Assembly: GCF_002902085.1 (NCBI RefSeq)
Contig: NZ_PPQR01000011.1
Location: 1-57,499, forward strand
Length of the DNA stretch: 57,499 bases
Reading direction: 5' to 3'
Source: Staphylococcus simiae
GTDB lineage: Bacteria > Bacillota > Bacilli > Staphylococcales > Staphylococcaceae
Shown piece by piece: positions 7,122 through 17,080 of the stretch; the first letter of the stretch is position 1; each line of letters begins with the position of its first letter. A program made the translations under genes and the position numbers. The notes under the pieces are model-generated. The model worked only from the letters and a program-made list of their open reading frames with translations, was not told the DNA's origin and did no database searches.

Positions 7122-9086
7122 ATGAAAGTTTTTAAAATAGTATTGGATTTTATTGTGGTGTTATTAGTTGCACTTTTATTATTTATCTTTAGTTACAAAG
7201 AAAGTGAAAGTTATATTCCTAATGCTAAATATATAGTGAATATTAACAAATGGAACTATGAACACAGTAAAACAGATATATTTAAATCAATTGAACAATT
7301 TGCTAAGCAACAAGATATCTCTATTTATAAAGTGAGTCCGAGCATCAGTAAAGAGAATGTAGATAAGGATATTTATATATTTAATCCACTTAATAACATC
7401 AAAATACAGCCCTTCAATTCACAACTCGTCAATCATTATTTAACAGATAAAGCATTACAACAACGTGATGTGCTGGGCGATTATTATATAACGTCGAGCC
7501 ATTTTAATGAACAAGCGCTCAAAGACATGTTTCAAGATAAAGGACTCAAAGCTCATATTACTAAAGTAAATACAGGGCAAATCGCTTTAGAAGTTCTATT
7601 TGATACACAGTTAATTATACCTATTATAGCGATTGCTATGATTTATGTCTTATATTATTTATATGATAAAAATAGAAACTTCAAACAGTATGCGATTCAG
7701 TCTTTACATGGTTATCAACTTCACCAGCTCATTGCTCAGGGCTTTATACGTAAAAGTGGCTATTGGTTAATCATGATTATGAGCCAATTATTAGTAACCA
7801 TCGTGACATTAATACTAACGACATTTAATGGCAACCTTTTAGTGTTTCTTCAAAGATTGATTGTCTTAGATATGATATTGATACTATTTGTCATCGTCGC
7901 TTATATTTGGTCAGCAATATTATTACTTAATTTGAATATTGCTAGTATGATCAAAGGGAAACAACATTTTAAGACGATGCGCACGATTAATACTATAGCG
8001 AAATGTATATTATTAGTGTTATTGGCATTTGTTATTACTCAAAATATTCATATCATGTCAGATTTACAGAAAGTTAAAGCAACAGAGCAATATTGGCATG
8101 TGGTAGATGATTATTATGCTGTTGAGTTGGCGCCTATTTTAGAAGATGAAGCAGCAATGAAATCTTCAATGGCTAACATACATAAGTTGATTCAAGATAA
8201 TGAACGATATGGAAATGCACTATTAATTAAAACAAAAAGTTTTTTAGCATCATCACCTCATAATTATTCACCCTTTGATGGTAATGTCACCTTTGTTAAT
8301 CCTCAGTTTTGGAAATTATATAATCAAAAATATCCACTAAATATTCCTTTAAATGATCGACCACAGCGTGTTGAAGCAATGATTCCGGCTAACCACAAAG
8401 CTGATTGGCACACAATTAAAGCTGAGTATCAAGAGTGGTATCTAGATTTAAAAGCTAAAAATATTAACAAAGGTTCAATCCAAGTAACGAAAGTTAAACA
8501 ACCAACCGATCTCTTTTCATTTGAGTATCGTACTGTAGATTATTTTAAAAAGGTCAAATCGTCAGCGATTATCAATGTCACTGCAGATGACTTATGGGAT
8601 GATTTCTACTATGCCACACTGTCACAAGGTGGCTATCTTTTTAAAGATTATGATGCTGTTAATGACAGTATAAAAAAATATAACTTACAAAATAAGATCA
8701 GCGGTGTCACTAAAGTCCAAGATATTATTGAACGTGATTACAGACAAAATCAGCTTCAACTCGTTGTGTTATCGTCATCAATGGTTTTCTTAATAATTGT
8801 GATGATTGCTGTCGTACTATTTGATGTCAAAATATATTTTGAACAGCATAATAAAGTAATCGTCATGAAAAAACTTTTTGGTTATAAACTTGCGCATATA
8901 CATTATCGCTATGTATTACTAAGTAACCTGTTATTAATAATCGTATGGGGCATTACCTACAATATTATTAATAGTCCATATTTAAGTTGGTTATTCCTTA
9001 CAACATTAGTTATACAGCTATTCTTACAATGTATCTATATGCGTTATTTAGAAAAATATTTCAACAAAGTGATAAGGGAGTTGTAA
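7122..9086 (+). CDS. Lactococcin-972-type bacteriocin-associated integral membrane protein
   Basis: A 654-residue membrane protein. There is one hydrophobic segment at the N terminus (about 10-25), a group at about 160-310 (four), and three near the C terminus (about 545-640), with a large soluble region at 320-540 between them. This FtsX/MacB-like layout, together with the gene order bacteriocin / membrane protein / YxeA-like / ATPase, matches the family annotated as bacteriocin-associated integral membrane protein, thought to be the export or immunity permease. ATG 7122 follows GAGGTG. The frame is fully open although the bacteriocin gene is broken, which suggests it is kept for immunity or another substrate. 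Confidence 0.8.
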   Translation: MKVFKIVLDFIVVLLVALLLFIFSYKESESYIPNAKYIVNINKWNYEHSKTDIFKSIEQFAKQQDISIYKVSPSISKENVDKDIYIFNPLNNIKIQPFNSQLVNHYLTDKALQQRDVLGDYYITSSHFNEQALKDMFQDKGLKAHITKVNTGQIALEVLFDTQLIIPIIAIAMIYVLYYLYDKNRNFKQYAIQSLHGYQLHQLIAQGFIRKSGYWLIMIMSQLLVTIVTLILTTFNGNLLVFLQRLIVLDMILILFVIVAYIWSAILLLNLNIASMIKGKQHFKTMRTINTIAKCILLVLLAFVITQNIHIMSDLQKVKATEQYWHVVDDYYAVELAPILEDEAAMKSSMANIHKLIQDNERYGNALLIKTKSFLASSPHNYSPFDGNVTFVNPQFWKLYNQKYPLNIPLNDRPQRVEAMIPANHKADWHTIKAEYQEWYLDLKAKNINKGSIQVTKVKQPTDLFSFEYRTVDYFKKVKSSAIINVTADDLWDDFYYATLSQGGYLFKDYDAVNDSIKKYNLQNKISGVTKVQDIIERDYRQNQLQLVVLSSSMVFLIIVMIAVVLFDVKIYFEQHNKVIVMKKLFGYKLAHIHYRYVLLSNLLLIIVWGITYNIINSPYLSWLFLTTLVIQLFLQCIYMRYLEKYFNKVIREL

Positions 9087-9091
9087 AGTTA

Positions 9092-9403
9092 ATGAAAAAA
9101 GTATTTGCTGGCATATTAGCCATTATCGTAGTTATTCTTATTATCATGTACATTAACGTACCGTATGTTGATCGCTTTAATCCATTTATAAAAATGGAAA
9201 CACACTATGCAAAAGTACCAACCAAGACGCAAGATTATGAAGATATTACGATCTATGATAAAGATGGTGACAAGTTAGGATATACCTTAACATTTAATGG
9301 ATTTGATCCAAGTCGTGCATACGTTAAAGTAACACATAAAGGGCGCTATGTTAAATCAATCACTTACGTAGATAAATCACAGTTTCCTGAACAAGCGAGG
9401 TGA
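9092..9403 (+). CDS. YxeA-like (DUF1093) small exported protein
   Basis: A 103-residue protein with one N-terminal hydrophobic segment (about residues 4-21) and a small charged domain (DITIYDKDGDKLGYTLTFNG) typical of the YxeA/DUF1093 family, predicted to be an OB-like fold held at the outer membrane face. The start is ATG 9092, just behind AAGGGAG; the longer frame running back to 8987 overlaps the previous gene and is not needed. Genes of this family often accompany lactococcin-972-type ABC systems; a specific function is not known. It ends 5 bp before the ATPase start. Confidence 0.75.
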   Translation: MKKVFAGILAIIVVILIIMYINVPYVDRFNPFIKMETHYAKVPTKTQDYEDITIYDKDGDKLGYTLTFNGFDPSRAYVKVTHKGRYVKSITYVDKSQFPEQAR

Positions 9404-9408
9404 TATAT

Positions 9409-10041
9409 ATGATTGAATTACAAGATATTACACTTAATAAGGATGATAAGACCATTTTTAATCATTTAAATATAACGTTCGACAAGGGTAAATCATATGC
9501 ACTTATTGGTAAGAGTGGTTCAGGTAAATCGACATTGCTTAATCTAATCGCAGGTCTTGAAAAGAATAAGAAGCATCAAATTATGATAGATGGCAAGCTT
9601 CAAAAGTTTAATCATCAATTTTATAAAAATGATTTAGGGTATCTGTTTCAAAATTATGGCTTGATTGATAATTTGTCAATTGATGCCAATTTGGATCTTG
9701 GTTTGGCTTTTAAAAAGATATCAAGACAACAGAAAAAAGCATTGAAATTAAAGTATCTAAAGGAATTTGGTCTAACTGCAGACAGTAAACGTAAAGTACA
9801 TACATTAAGTGGTGGGGAACAACAACGCGTAGCGCTCATTCGTTTAATTCTAAAAGATCCTGCTATTATATTGGCAGACGAACCAACTGGCTCATTAGAT
9901 CAGCAAACGGGTTTGCAAATTATGGATGCTTTATTCAGTATGCTAACTAAAGATAAAGTGTTAATTATGGCGACACATGATATGACTTTAGCTGAACGTT
10001 GTGATGAAATAATAGACATTGAAAAATATAAATCAATTTAA
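9409..10041 (+). CDS. ABC transporter ATP-binding protein, lactococcin-972 export group
   Basis: A single-domain ABC ATPase of 210 residues. Walker A GKSGSGKST (about 34-42), Q-loop LFQNYG (about 81-86), signature LSGGEQQRV (about 132-140), Walker B IILADEPTGSLD (about 152-163) and the switch His in ATHD are all intact. The start is ATG 9409 with GAGGTG overlapping the previous stop, so translation is coupled. It should energise the 654-residue membrane protein. MacB/LolD-type ATPases are similar, so the bacteriocin link comes from the operon. Confidence 0.88.
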   Translation: MIELQDITLNKDDKTIFNHLNITFDKGKSYALIGKSGSGKSTLLNLIAGLEKNKKHQIMIDGKLQKFNHQFYKNDLGYLFQNYGLIDNLSIDANLDLGLAFKKISRQQKKALKLKYLKEFGLTADSKRKVHTLSGGEQQRVALIRLILKDPAIILADEPTGSLDQQTGLQIMDALFSMLTKDKVLIMATHDMTLAERCDEIIDIEKYKSI

Positions 10042-10074
10042 CGCACATATCAGTTTTTAAATGTACTATCCCCC

Positions 10075-10289
10075 AATTGAACTGATACATAATTATAGTA
10101 TTTACTAGTTTTAAAATTAGATAACTTTTTAAAATGAATGAAAATAAACCGAGATATTCGCAATCAAAGCGACTACCTCGGTTTTTACATGTGTCCTTGT
10201 ATTAAAAGGGTTCTCTTCCATATTGGACTGATACATAATTATCCACTTTTTATTGATCAGCCCTGAAAAATAGATAACCATTAAAAATT
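10075..10289 (+). repeat. Two copies of a short interspersed repeat around a terminator
   Basis: ATTGAACTGATACATA (10076-10091) and ATTGGACTGATACATA (10222-10237) begin two diverged copies of about 65 bp that also share AATAGATAAC/ATTAGATAAC and an A-rich end. The second is preceded by GGTTCTCT. A third copy lies inverted at 14744-14786. I do not recognise the family. Confidence 0.5.
10147..10186 (+). terminator. Terminator of the bacteriocin-type ABC operon
   Basis: AACCGAG (10147-10153) / CTCGGTT (10177-10183) followed by a T run. Confidence 0.75.
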
Positions 10290-10313
10290 TAGTGCATCGT
10301 TGTACTAAGTTAA

Positions 10314-11669
10314 TTATGTTGTTGGTGTGTGACGATATTTTACTTTAAAGACAATAAAGCCGATAACAAAACCAATAATACTTGGAACTACCCAGCCCAT
10401 GCCAATCGTTGATAATGGCAAATAATGTTGACCAAAGCCAATCATTGATTTAGCAAATGTTGTTTGTGAAATAAATGTCGGACTAGCTTTTAAGCCATCA
10501 ATGAAAGCTGCGAGTAAAGTCATAAAAATCGTCCATTGGTAAACAATTTTAGCATGCTGAAATTTACTACTGAATAATGTTAGGACGATTAAGACGATAG
10601 CTAATGGATACAAGAACATTAGTACTGGAATGGAGTACATAATAATCTTAGTTAAACCAACATTAGCAAATAAAAATGACACGAAACTGACAACAGTAGC
10701 AATCGCTAAATAATTTAATTTAGGAAATAGATGTTCAAATGTTTCTGAAAATGCCGTAATCAAGCCAATAGCCGTTTTCAAACAAGCGACCATAACAATG
10801 AGTGACAGGAGTATGATGCCATAATTTCCTAGGTAATATTGTGTTATTTGAGCTAAGGCGATACCACCATTGTCACTTAATTTAAAGTGCCCCATACTCA
10901 ATGTTCCCATCATAGCTAATAGTGTATAGATCACACCCATCATAATGATACTGATTGTACCAGATTTAATGGTTTCTTTAGCAATGTCGGTAGGATTTTC
11001 AATACCTAACTTTTTAATAGTTGCGACAATAATAATACCAAATGCAAGTGATGCAAGTGCGTCGAGCGTATTATAACCATCTAAGAAGCCATTGAACAAG
11101 GCGTTAGATTGATATTGCTTACTTACAGGTGCATCACTAATGTTGCCAAGTGGATGAATAAAGACAAATAATAATATGATGCCTAATAATATTAAGAAAA
11201 TTGGGTTCAAAAATTTGCCAATATATTCTAAAATGCGTGATGGTTTACTTGCAAAGAACCATGCCACGATGAAAAATATTAAACTAAAAATAAATAGATA
11301 TAATGTCATTTGTTTAGCATCTAAGAATGGTGAAAATGCAATCTCAAACGATGTTGTTGCTAGTCTAGGTAAGGCAAAAAATGGTCCGATGACAAGGTAC
11401 AGTGCAATCGTAAAAATATATGCATAAGTCTTATTTACTCGTGAAGCAATTTCAAATAAACCAGATGTTTTTGAAATACCTATAGCAATGATACCTAAAA
11501 ATGGTAATCCAATTGCAGTGATTAAAAAGCCTAAGTTGGCAATGAGTACGTTAGATCCAGCAGCTTGGCCCATATGTATTGGGAAAATAAGATTACCAGC
11601 TCCAAAAAATAGTCCGAATAGCATTGATCCAATAAAAATATTTTCTTGCAGTGTTAATTTCTTCTTCAT
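10314..11669 (-). CDS. brnQ: Branched-chain amino acid:sodium symporter BrnQ
   Basis: A 451-residue LIVCS-family carrier with about twelve membrane segments, opening FIGSMLFGLFFGAGNLIFPIHMGQ, which is characteristic of BrnQ proteins. It takes up leucine, isoleucine and valine with sodium. By position between the arg cluster and ipdC it corresponds to the copy called BrnQ1 in S. aureus. ATG 11669 follows AAAGGAG at an unusually long spacing (about 13 bases). The upstream 440 bp shows no T-box. Staphylococcal brnQ genes are CodY targets, but I found no good CodY motif here. Confidence 0.9.
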   Translation of the reverse strand: MKKKLTLQENIFIGSMLFGLFFGAGNLIFPIHMGQAAGSNVLIANLGFLITAIGLPFLGIIAIGISKTSGLFEIASRVNKTYAYIFTIALYLVIGPFFALPRLATTSFEIAFSPFLDAKQMTLYLFIFSLIFFIVAWFFASKPSRILEYIGKFLNPIFLILLGIILLFVFIHPLGNISDAPVSKQYQSNALFNGFLDGYNTLDALASLAFGIIIVATIKKLGIENPTDIAKETIKSGTISIIMMGVIYTLLAMMGTLSMGHFKLSDNGGIALAQITQYYLGNYGIILLSLIVMVACLKTAIGLITAFSETFEHLFPKLNYLAIATVVSFVSFLFANVGLTKIIMYSIPVLMFLYPLAIVLIVLTLFSSKFQHAKIVYQWTIFMTLLAAFIDGLKASPTFISQTTFAKSMIGFGQHYLPLSTIGMGWVVPSIIGFVIGFIVFKVKYRHTPTT

Positions 11670-12011
11670 GAATGTCGTTGTTCTCCTTTGTAGAACTTTT
11701 ATAAGTATGCTTATAAAGATAATATCAAAGATTAAATAGCAATTGATATAATTTTTTTAAATTAGGCATAAAATATACAAATATATATAGATATATTAGT
11801 AACTAAAATAGAATAATATAAACAGTTTTAACATTTCAAGTGTTGTCAGTTAAAAGCGTACGCTAACAAACTGGTGATAACGTTTTAACTATTTGGGTGA
11901 CTAAATTGTATAGGATTAGGAAAATTATGTTGTCACAATTTTTCAGAGCTGTGCCATAGATAGACAATTCTTGAAAAGAGGGAAATCCAGCGATACTGTT
12001 AAACATTAGTA
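11670..12011. other. Non-coding stretch upstream of brnQ
   Basis: A/T-rich with no supported gene. It contains an inverted pair AGTTAAAA (11848-11855) / TTTTAACT (11883-11890) around a GC-richer loop, and a CRE-like TGATAACGTTTTAA (about 11873-11886) that departs from consensus at its end. These may be regulatory for brnQ; evidence is weak. Confidence 0.3.
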
Positions 12012-12055
12012 TTAAAAAAACTACACTTACCATCGTAATTATGGTAAATGTAGTT
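12012..12055 (-). terminator. Terminator of the isochorismatase-like gene
   Basis: Fifteen-base arms AACTACACTTACCAT (12019-12033) / ATGGTAAATGTAGTT (12041-12055), one mismatch, with a T run on the minus strand. Confidence 0.85.
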
Positions 12056-12110
12056 ATTGAAATGACGAATGACGCTACTTAAATAGCTATTAAGTAAAAC
12101 AAGCCACTAT

Positions 12111-12677
12111 CTAAGATATCTCCAAACGAGCTATAAAGTCATCAGTTGTTAGCGTTTGACCCATAATAGGGAAAATATAATTAATAGGGAAGTTGTGTGT
12201 CGTGTCATTTTGCGCAGACATCATATCAGTGATGAAATATTGATTGTAATTTAATTGAAAAGCGTCACGTGCAGTTGTATCAACACCAGCATGTGTTGCT
12301 ACGCCACCTAGAACGATTGTATCAATACCACGACGACGTAATTGCAAATCCAAATCAGTACCGAAAAAAGAACTGAAATTACGTTTAGTAACGACATAGT
12401 CTCCATCTCTTTTATCTAGTTGAGGGTGAAATTGTGCATAAGCTGTCCCTTGTTTTGGTGGAAGAGAAATCATGGCATTCGGTTTTAATTCATCTTGACC
12501 ATCATAAAAGTCAACGTGTACAAAGGCAATGAAACCATGCTGTTGTCTAAATATATTAATTAAACGATTGGCATTATTAATAATAGTGTCAACTGAATGT
12601 GGTGCATAATCGAGTTTGGTAATACCTTGTTGTAAATCAACAAGCACTAACGCAGTTTTATTAAAATTGATCGTCAC
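12111..12677 (-). CDS. Isochorismatase-family hydrolase
   Basis: A 188-residue alpha/beta hydrolase of the isochorismatase superfamily. The catalytic Asp is in LVLVDLQQG (about residues 10-18) and the Lys in VTKRNFSSF (about 95-103). Where cysteine hydrolases carry the nucleophile (VATxxCVxST) this protein has VATHAGVDTTARDA, so Gly replaces Cys. That is the arrangement of true isochorismatases that cleave a vinyl ether rather than an amide. The substrate is unknown; no siderophore or menaquinone genes adjoin it. The same gene precedes ipdC in S. aureus. GTG 12677 follows AAAGGATG. Confidence 0.8.
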   Translation of the reverse strand: MTINFNKTALVLVDLQQGITKLDYAPHSVDTIINNANRLINIFRQQHGFIAFVHVDFYDGQDELKPNAMISLPPKQGTAYAQFHPQLDKRDGDYVVTKRNFSSFFGTDLDLQLRRRGIDTIVLGGVATHAGVDTTARDAFQLNYNQYFITDMMSAQNDTTHNFPINYIFPIMGQTLTTDDFIARLEIS

Positions 12678-12717
12678 AGGCCAACATCCTTTCTTTGTAT
12701 AACTATTTTTTAGTGTG

Positions 12718-12830
12718 AGAGTGGAACAGAACGAATGTTGTCATTCCAATATGCAAGGGTAACCGGGGTTGTAAGATGTTGATGTATTATCATTTTACAA
12801 GACAGTAGCTACTAAACAATGTATATAACG
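12718..12830. repeat. Degenerate copy of the dispersed intergenic repeat
   Basis: GAGTGGAACAGAA followed by a GTAAGATGTTGATGTATTA... hairpin-like region and ACAGTAGCTACT resembles the repeats at 5266-5388, 28737-28905 and 52147-52300, but it is much decayed. Nothing else is seen between the hydrolase and ipdC. Confidence 0.4.
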
Positions 12831-12970
12831 CTGTTATCCCAAAATCAACACTGTATATCCATGGTCCACACCGTCAATCATTATAAACGCATATCTCTGA
12901 GAAATTATTTGATTAGATTGCTATCATAATAGTTATTATCAGTTATTAATGTGAACCATACGTCTTAATA

Positions 12971-14614
12971 TTATTTATTTTGTTCTGAAAATGCTTTGGC
13001 GATGTCGATGAGTTTTTGTGGGGCGTCTTCCACAGCCATTGTCACTTCCACAAAATGCATGACATCTGGGTGAGTATTAATACGATTAAATGTCTCTTGT
13101 AAGTCTTTGCTAGAAGCTACATCGTGAACTTGAACGTCTTTGCCTCCAAAGACAGCAGGCAAGGCCTTATAATCCCACATGTGAATATCGTTATAAGATG
13201 CATACATACCATGAATAAGACGTTCCACTGTGTAACCATCATTGTTAATGACAAAGATGATTGGGTTAATACGTTGCTTGATCATTGTTGAAAGGGATTG
13301 TACCGTTAATTGTAGTGAACCGTCACCGATTAACAATATATTACGACGCTGTTGGTCAGCAAGTTGACTACCTAACGTTGCAGGTAACGTATAGCCGATA
13401 GATCCCCATAAAGGCTGTCCAATGAACGTATTCTGTTGAGACAATGCTAAATCATACGCACCAAAGAATGACGTACCTTGTTCAGCGATGATAATATCAT
13501 GTGGTTTCAAGAATGTTTGCATCATATCAAAATAACATTGTTGCGTTAATGGTTCTGAGTTAACAGTATGGTGGTGCTTCTCAGGACGTTGGTAACTAGG
13601 GAAAGATGCTTGGTTGTGATATGTCATGGCACTTAGTTGTCGAAGTAATGATGGCAATGGGACATCTTCTATTGTAACATCATTTATTTTAAGGTATTTG
13701 TGATTTAACATGATGACATCGTTAATATCAAATTGATATGAGAATCCAGCAGTTGCTGAATCGGTTAATTTGGCTCCAATATTTAAAATGAGGTCACTAT
13801 TGTCGACATATTGGCGAACGTTATCGTCAGCGATTTTTCCATCGTAAATTCCAAGATAATGTGAATTTTCTTCATTAAATGCACCTTTACCTAATGACAA
13901 TTGCGCAACTGGTATGTTGGTAGCATCAACAAAAGCTTCTAGTTCTTTATGTAAATGGAAGCTATTAATTTCATGTCCAGCGATAATGACAGGTTGTGAA
14001 GCGGATGCTAATTTAGCTGCTAATTGTTGAATGTAATGAGATGCATCCACATCTTTTTGAGGTTGAGGGTTGTATGGTTCAGCAATATCAATTTCAGTTA
14101 AAGCAACATCAATAGGTAAATGAATGTGTACAGGACGACGTTCATTGATTGCGGCATCAATTAATCTAGGTATTTCTGTTGTTGCATTATCAGGTGTAAT
14201 ATAGCCTTGTGCTGTTGTAATATGAGCAAACATTTGACGATAAGCATCAAATTTACCTTCACCTAAAGAATGGTGAACATATTTACCAGCTTGTTCTACT
14301 TGACGTGTAGTGGCACCAGTAATGGCAATCACCGGGACACGTTCAGCATAGGCACCGGCAATGCCATTGACAGCACTTAATTCTCCGACACCAAATGTAG
14401 TAACTAAGGCAGCAAGTCCGTTAATGCGAGCATAGCCATCTGCTGCATAGCTAGCATTTAACTCATTTGTATTACCCACCCAGTCCACGTGTGGGTTAGC
14501 GATAATATCATCTAGAAAAGCAAGATTGAAATCTCCAGGAACACCAAAAATTTTGTCGACACCAGCTCGATAAATAGTGTCTATTAAATAAGCTCCAATG
14601 CGTTGTTTGGTCAT
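12971..14614 (-). CDS. ipdC: Indolepyruvate/alpha-keto acid decarboxylase
   Basis: A 547-residue thiamine-diphosphate decarboxylase. The N-terminal PYR domain has VPGDFNLAFLD and the catalytic Glu region NELNASYAADGYAR (about 49-62). The C-terminal domain carries the ThDP/magnesium motif GDGSLQLT...INNDGYTVE (about 428-460). Family members decarboxylate indolepyruvate, phenylpyruvate or branched keto acids to aldehydes; the staphylococcal substrate is not certain. It is monocistronic: a CRE site (14697-14710) lies upstream of a TTGACC...TATCAT promoter on the minus strand, implying carbon catabolite control by CcpA. Confidence 0.88.
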   Translation of the reverse strand: MTKQRIGAYLIDTIYRAGVDKIFGVPGDFNLAFLDDIIANPHVDWVGNTNELNASYAADGYARINGLAALVTTFGVGELSAVNGIAGAYAERVPVIAITGATTRQVEQAGKYVHHSLGEGKFDAYRQMFAHITTAQGYITPDNATTEIPRLIDAAINERRPVHIHLPIDVALTEIDIAEPYNPQPQKDVDASHYIQQLAAKLASASQPVIIAGHEINSFHLHKELEAFVDATNIPVAQLSLGKGAFNEENSHYLGIYDGKIADDNVRQYVDNSDLILNIGAKLTDSATAGFSYQFDINDVIMLNHKYLKINDVTIEDVPLPSLLRQLSAMTYHNQASFPSYQRPEKHHHTVNSEPLTQQCYFDMMQTFLKPHDIIIAEQGTSFFGAYDLALSQQNTFIGQPLWGSIGYTLPATLGSQLADQQRRNILLIGDGSLQLTVQSLSTMIKQRINPIIFVINNDGYTVERLIHGMYASYNDIHMWDYKALPAVFGGKDVQVHDVASSKDLQETFNRINTHPDVMHFVEVTMAVEDAPQKLIDIAKAFSEQNK

Positions 14615-14696
14615 AACAAAACCACCTTTTCTTAATATTTACATTTATAATGATAGTCTCACTTATTATGTAAGGTCAAGTATATTGACTTTGTTG

Positions 14697-14710
14697 TGTA
14701 AACGCTAACA
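14697..14710 (-). promoter_or_regulatory. CRE site upstream of ipdC
   Basis: TGTAAACGCTAACA fits TGWNANCGNTNWCA at every fixed position. On the minus strand it lies just upstream of a -35 TTGACC near 14680. Confidence 0.65.
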
Positions 14711-14743
14711 ATAGCGTATAATTAATGTTTTATAGGGGAAATA

Positions 14744-14786
14744 GGTTCTCTATTTTTTATGTATCAGTCCAATTTGTTAGAGAACC
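14744..14786 (-). repeat. Third copy of the GGACTGATACATA repeat, with terminal inverted repeats
   Basis: GGTTCTCT (14744-14751) and AGAGAACC (14779-14786) are perfect inverted repeats around an inverted copy of ATTGGACTGATACATA (about 14760-14773). Same unit as at 10222, which also carries GGTTCTCT on one side. Confidence 0.5.
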
Positions 14787-14839
14787 GTAAAATATGGCGT
14801 ACAAATGGTTTAGCATTGTATTGAATTTAAAGTGAAAAA

Positions 14840-14868
14840 GCGTTAACCTAAATCGCTTAGGTTAACGC
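14840..14868 (-). terminator. Terminator of ptsG
   Basis: Perfect 12-base arms GCGTTAACCTAA (14840-14851) / TTAGGTTAACGC (14857-14868) with a 5-base loop; A run on the left gives the T run on the minus strand. Confidence 0.85.
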
Positions 14869-14889
14869 CTATATTGTTATATATTAGAT

Positions 14890-16935
14890 TTATTTTGCTT
14901 CGAACAATTGATCGCCAAATAAAATAGAACCACTTTCGCCTTGTGTGAAATCAAGGTCTGTAATATTGCCTTGTGTAACAATAATAGGGGTAATATCACT
15001 TGTAGCATTGTTACGAATATAGTCTAAATCGAAAGTCATTAATATATCGCCTTGTTTTACTTCTTGTCCTTCTTCAACTTTTAAAGCGAAGCCTTCACCA
15101 TTTAATTTAACAGTATCTAGTCCCACATGAATTAATAATTCTAAACCGCTATCAGAAATTAAACCAATGGCATGTTTAGTTGGGAAAATCATTTGGATCT
15201 TACCATTAAATGGTGCGCGAACTTCACCAATTGTTGGTTTAATGGCAATACCATCCCCCATCATTTTTTCACTAAATACTTGATCAGGAACATCTGCTAA
15301 AGGAATGATGTCACCAGATAATGGTGAATCAACGATATGACGTAAGCTGCCAGTTGCATTAGCGTCTTCATCAACGACAATAGCATCATCGTTATCATCT
15401 TCTAAAGTAGTTGGATTTTCAACCACTTGACCATTAATAATTTGTTGCATTTCATGTTTAATTTGATCTGATTTTGGACCAAAGATAGCTTGCATATTAT
15501 TACCGACTTCAAGGACACCAGAAGCACCTAAGTCTTTTAGACCTGGAACATCAACTTTAGCTTTATCATTGACTTCCACACGTAAACGAGTGATACAAGC
15601 ATCTAAATGTTTAATATTAGCCTTACCACCCATAGCTTCAAGTACAGCATAAGGTAACTCTGTGGCAGAAGTTTGTGAACTTTGTGATTGTTTATCTTCA
15701 CGACCAGGTGTCTTGTATTTTAATTTGATAATACAGAATTTGAACACGAAGTAATAAATCACTGCATAAACTAAACCTACAGGAAAGACTAGCCACCATG
15801 CGGTCTTATTAGGTAAGACGCCTAGTAAGACGTAATCGATGAATCCACCTGAGAAAGTATAGCCTAAATGAACATCTAATAAATATAATGTTAAGAATGA
15901 TAAACCATCAAGTACAGCATGGATAAAGAATAATAGTGGTGCTACGAATAAGAATGAAAATTCTAATGGTTCAGTAATACCAGTTAAGAATGATGTTAAA
16001 GCAGCAGAACCCATTAAACCAGCCACGACTTTTTTATTTTCTGGTTTGGCAGTTTGATAAATTGCTAATGCTGCTGCAGGTAAACCGAACATCATGACAG
16101 GGAATTCACCTTGCATAAATTTACCAGCCGTTAAATGCGCACCTTCACGAATTTGTTCGATGAAAATACGTTGGTCACCATGAATAATTTCACCGGCCGC
16201 ATTTTTCCAAGAACCAAATTCAAACCAGAATGGCGCATGGAAGATATGGTGTAGACCAAATGGAATTAATAAACGTTTAATGAAACCAAATAAGAATACA
16301 GCTAAACCAGTGTTAGAATCTAATAAACCAGTACTGAATTCGTTTAGACCTGTTTGGATATATGGCCAAATATATGCCATAGGGAATGCTAAGATAAATG
16401 ATGTTGTTGCCATCATAATAGGTACAAAACGTTTACCGGCAAAGAAACCTAGATATGACGGTAAGTTAATGTTATAGAATTTGTTATAACACCAGGCGGC
16501 TAAAGCCCCGATGATAATACCACCGAAGACACCTGTTTGCAGCGTTGGGATACCTAAAATGCTAGCATATCCACTAGATGGATCTCCGATACTTTTAGGT
16601 GTAACGTGTAAAAAATCACCCATCGTTTTATTTAAAACAATATAACCTACAAATGCTGCAATGGCTGCCACCCCATCACCGCCAGCTAAACCAATAGCGA
16701 CACCGAGAGCAAAGATCATAGGTAAGTTATTAAAGATAATGCCACCAGCCCCGGTCATTAATTTTGCGACCGTTTGAACGCCACCATGTTGAATGAAAGG
16801 TAAGTAATGTTGTAATGATTCACCTTGCATGGCAGTACCGATAGCTAATAGTAATCCGGCTGCAGGTAAAATAGCAACAGGTAACATTAATGCTTTACCA
16901 ATACGTTGCAATTGACCAAACAATTTCTTTCTCAC
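14890..16935 (-). CDS. ptsG: PTS glucose transporter, EIICBA
   Basis: A 681-residue three-domain PTS permease. The EIIC membrane domain spans about 1-420. EIIB at about 430-510 has the phosphocysteine in [17 protein letters not shown] at about 540-681 has the active His in [17 protein letters not shown]. It imports and phosphorylates glucose. The start is GTG 16935, with TTGGAGGT eight bases upstream; an 11-codon upstream extension of the frame lacks a ribosome site. The leader carries a GlcT-type antiterminator and terminator. It matches the ptsG/glcA gene between ipdC and the mur genes of S. aureus; those mur genes are not found downstream here. Confidence 0.93.
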   Translation of the reverse strand: MRKKLFGQLQRIGKALMLPVAILPAAGLLLAIGTAMQGESLQHYLPFIQHGGVQTVAKLMTGAGGIIFNNLPMIFALGVAIGLAGGDGVAAIAAFVGYIVLNKTMGDFLHVTPKSIGDPSSGYASILGIPTLQTGVFGGIIIGALAAWCYNKFYNINLPSYLGFFAGKRFVPIMMATTSFILAFPMAYIWPYIQTGLNEFSTGLLDSNTGLAVFLFGFIKRLLIPFGLHHIFHAPFWFEFGSWKNAAGEIIHGDQRIFIEQIREGAHLTAGKFMQGEFPVMMFGLPAAALAIYQTAKPENKKVVAGLMGSAALTSFLTGITEPLEFSFLFVAPLLFFIHAVLDGLSFLTLYLLDVHLGYTFSGGFIDYVLLGVLPNKTAWWLVFPVGLVYAVIYYFVFKFCIIKLKYKTPGREDKQSQSSQTSATELPYAVLEAMGGKANIKHLDACITRLRVEVNDKAKVDVPGLKDLGASGVLEVGNNMQAIFGPKSDQIKHEMQQIINGQVVENPTTLEDDNDDAIVVDEDANATGSLRHIVDSPLSGDIIPLADVPDQVFSEKMMGDGIAIKPTIGEVRAPFNGKIQMIFPTKHAIGLISDSGLELLIHVGLDTVKLNGEGFALKVEEGQEVKQGDILMTFDLDYIRNNATSDITPIIVTQGNITDLDFTQGESGSILFGDQLFEAK

Positions 16936-17080
16936 TTGTCTAACCTCCAAATAATATTGTCTTGGCATTCGAATAAATGAGACCGAACATCACATTGACA
17001 ATACGATATGTATGAAAAATTAAATCAGATGTCTCAGTCAGCGTTATTTGAAGCCTAATTGATAAGATTCAATAAAAAAA

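Noticed and set aside
11873..11886. CRE for brnQ
   Set aside because: TGATAACGTTTTAA lacks the conserved terminal CA and is more than 200 bp from the start; kept only as a note.
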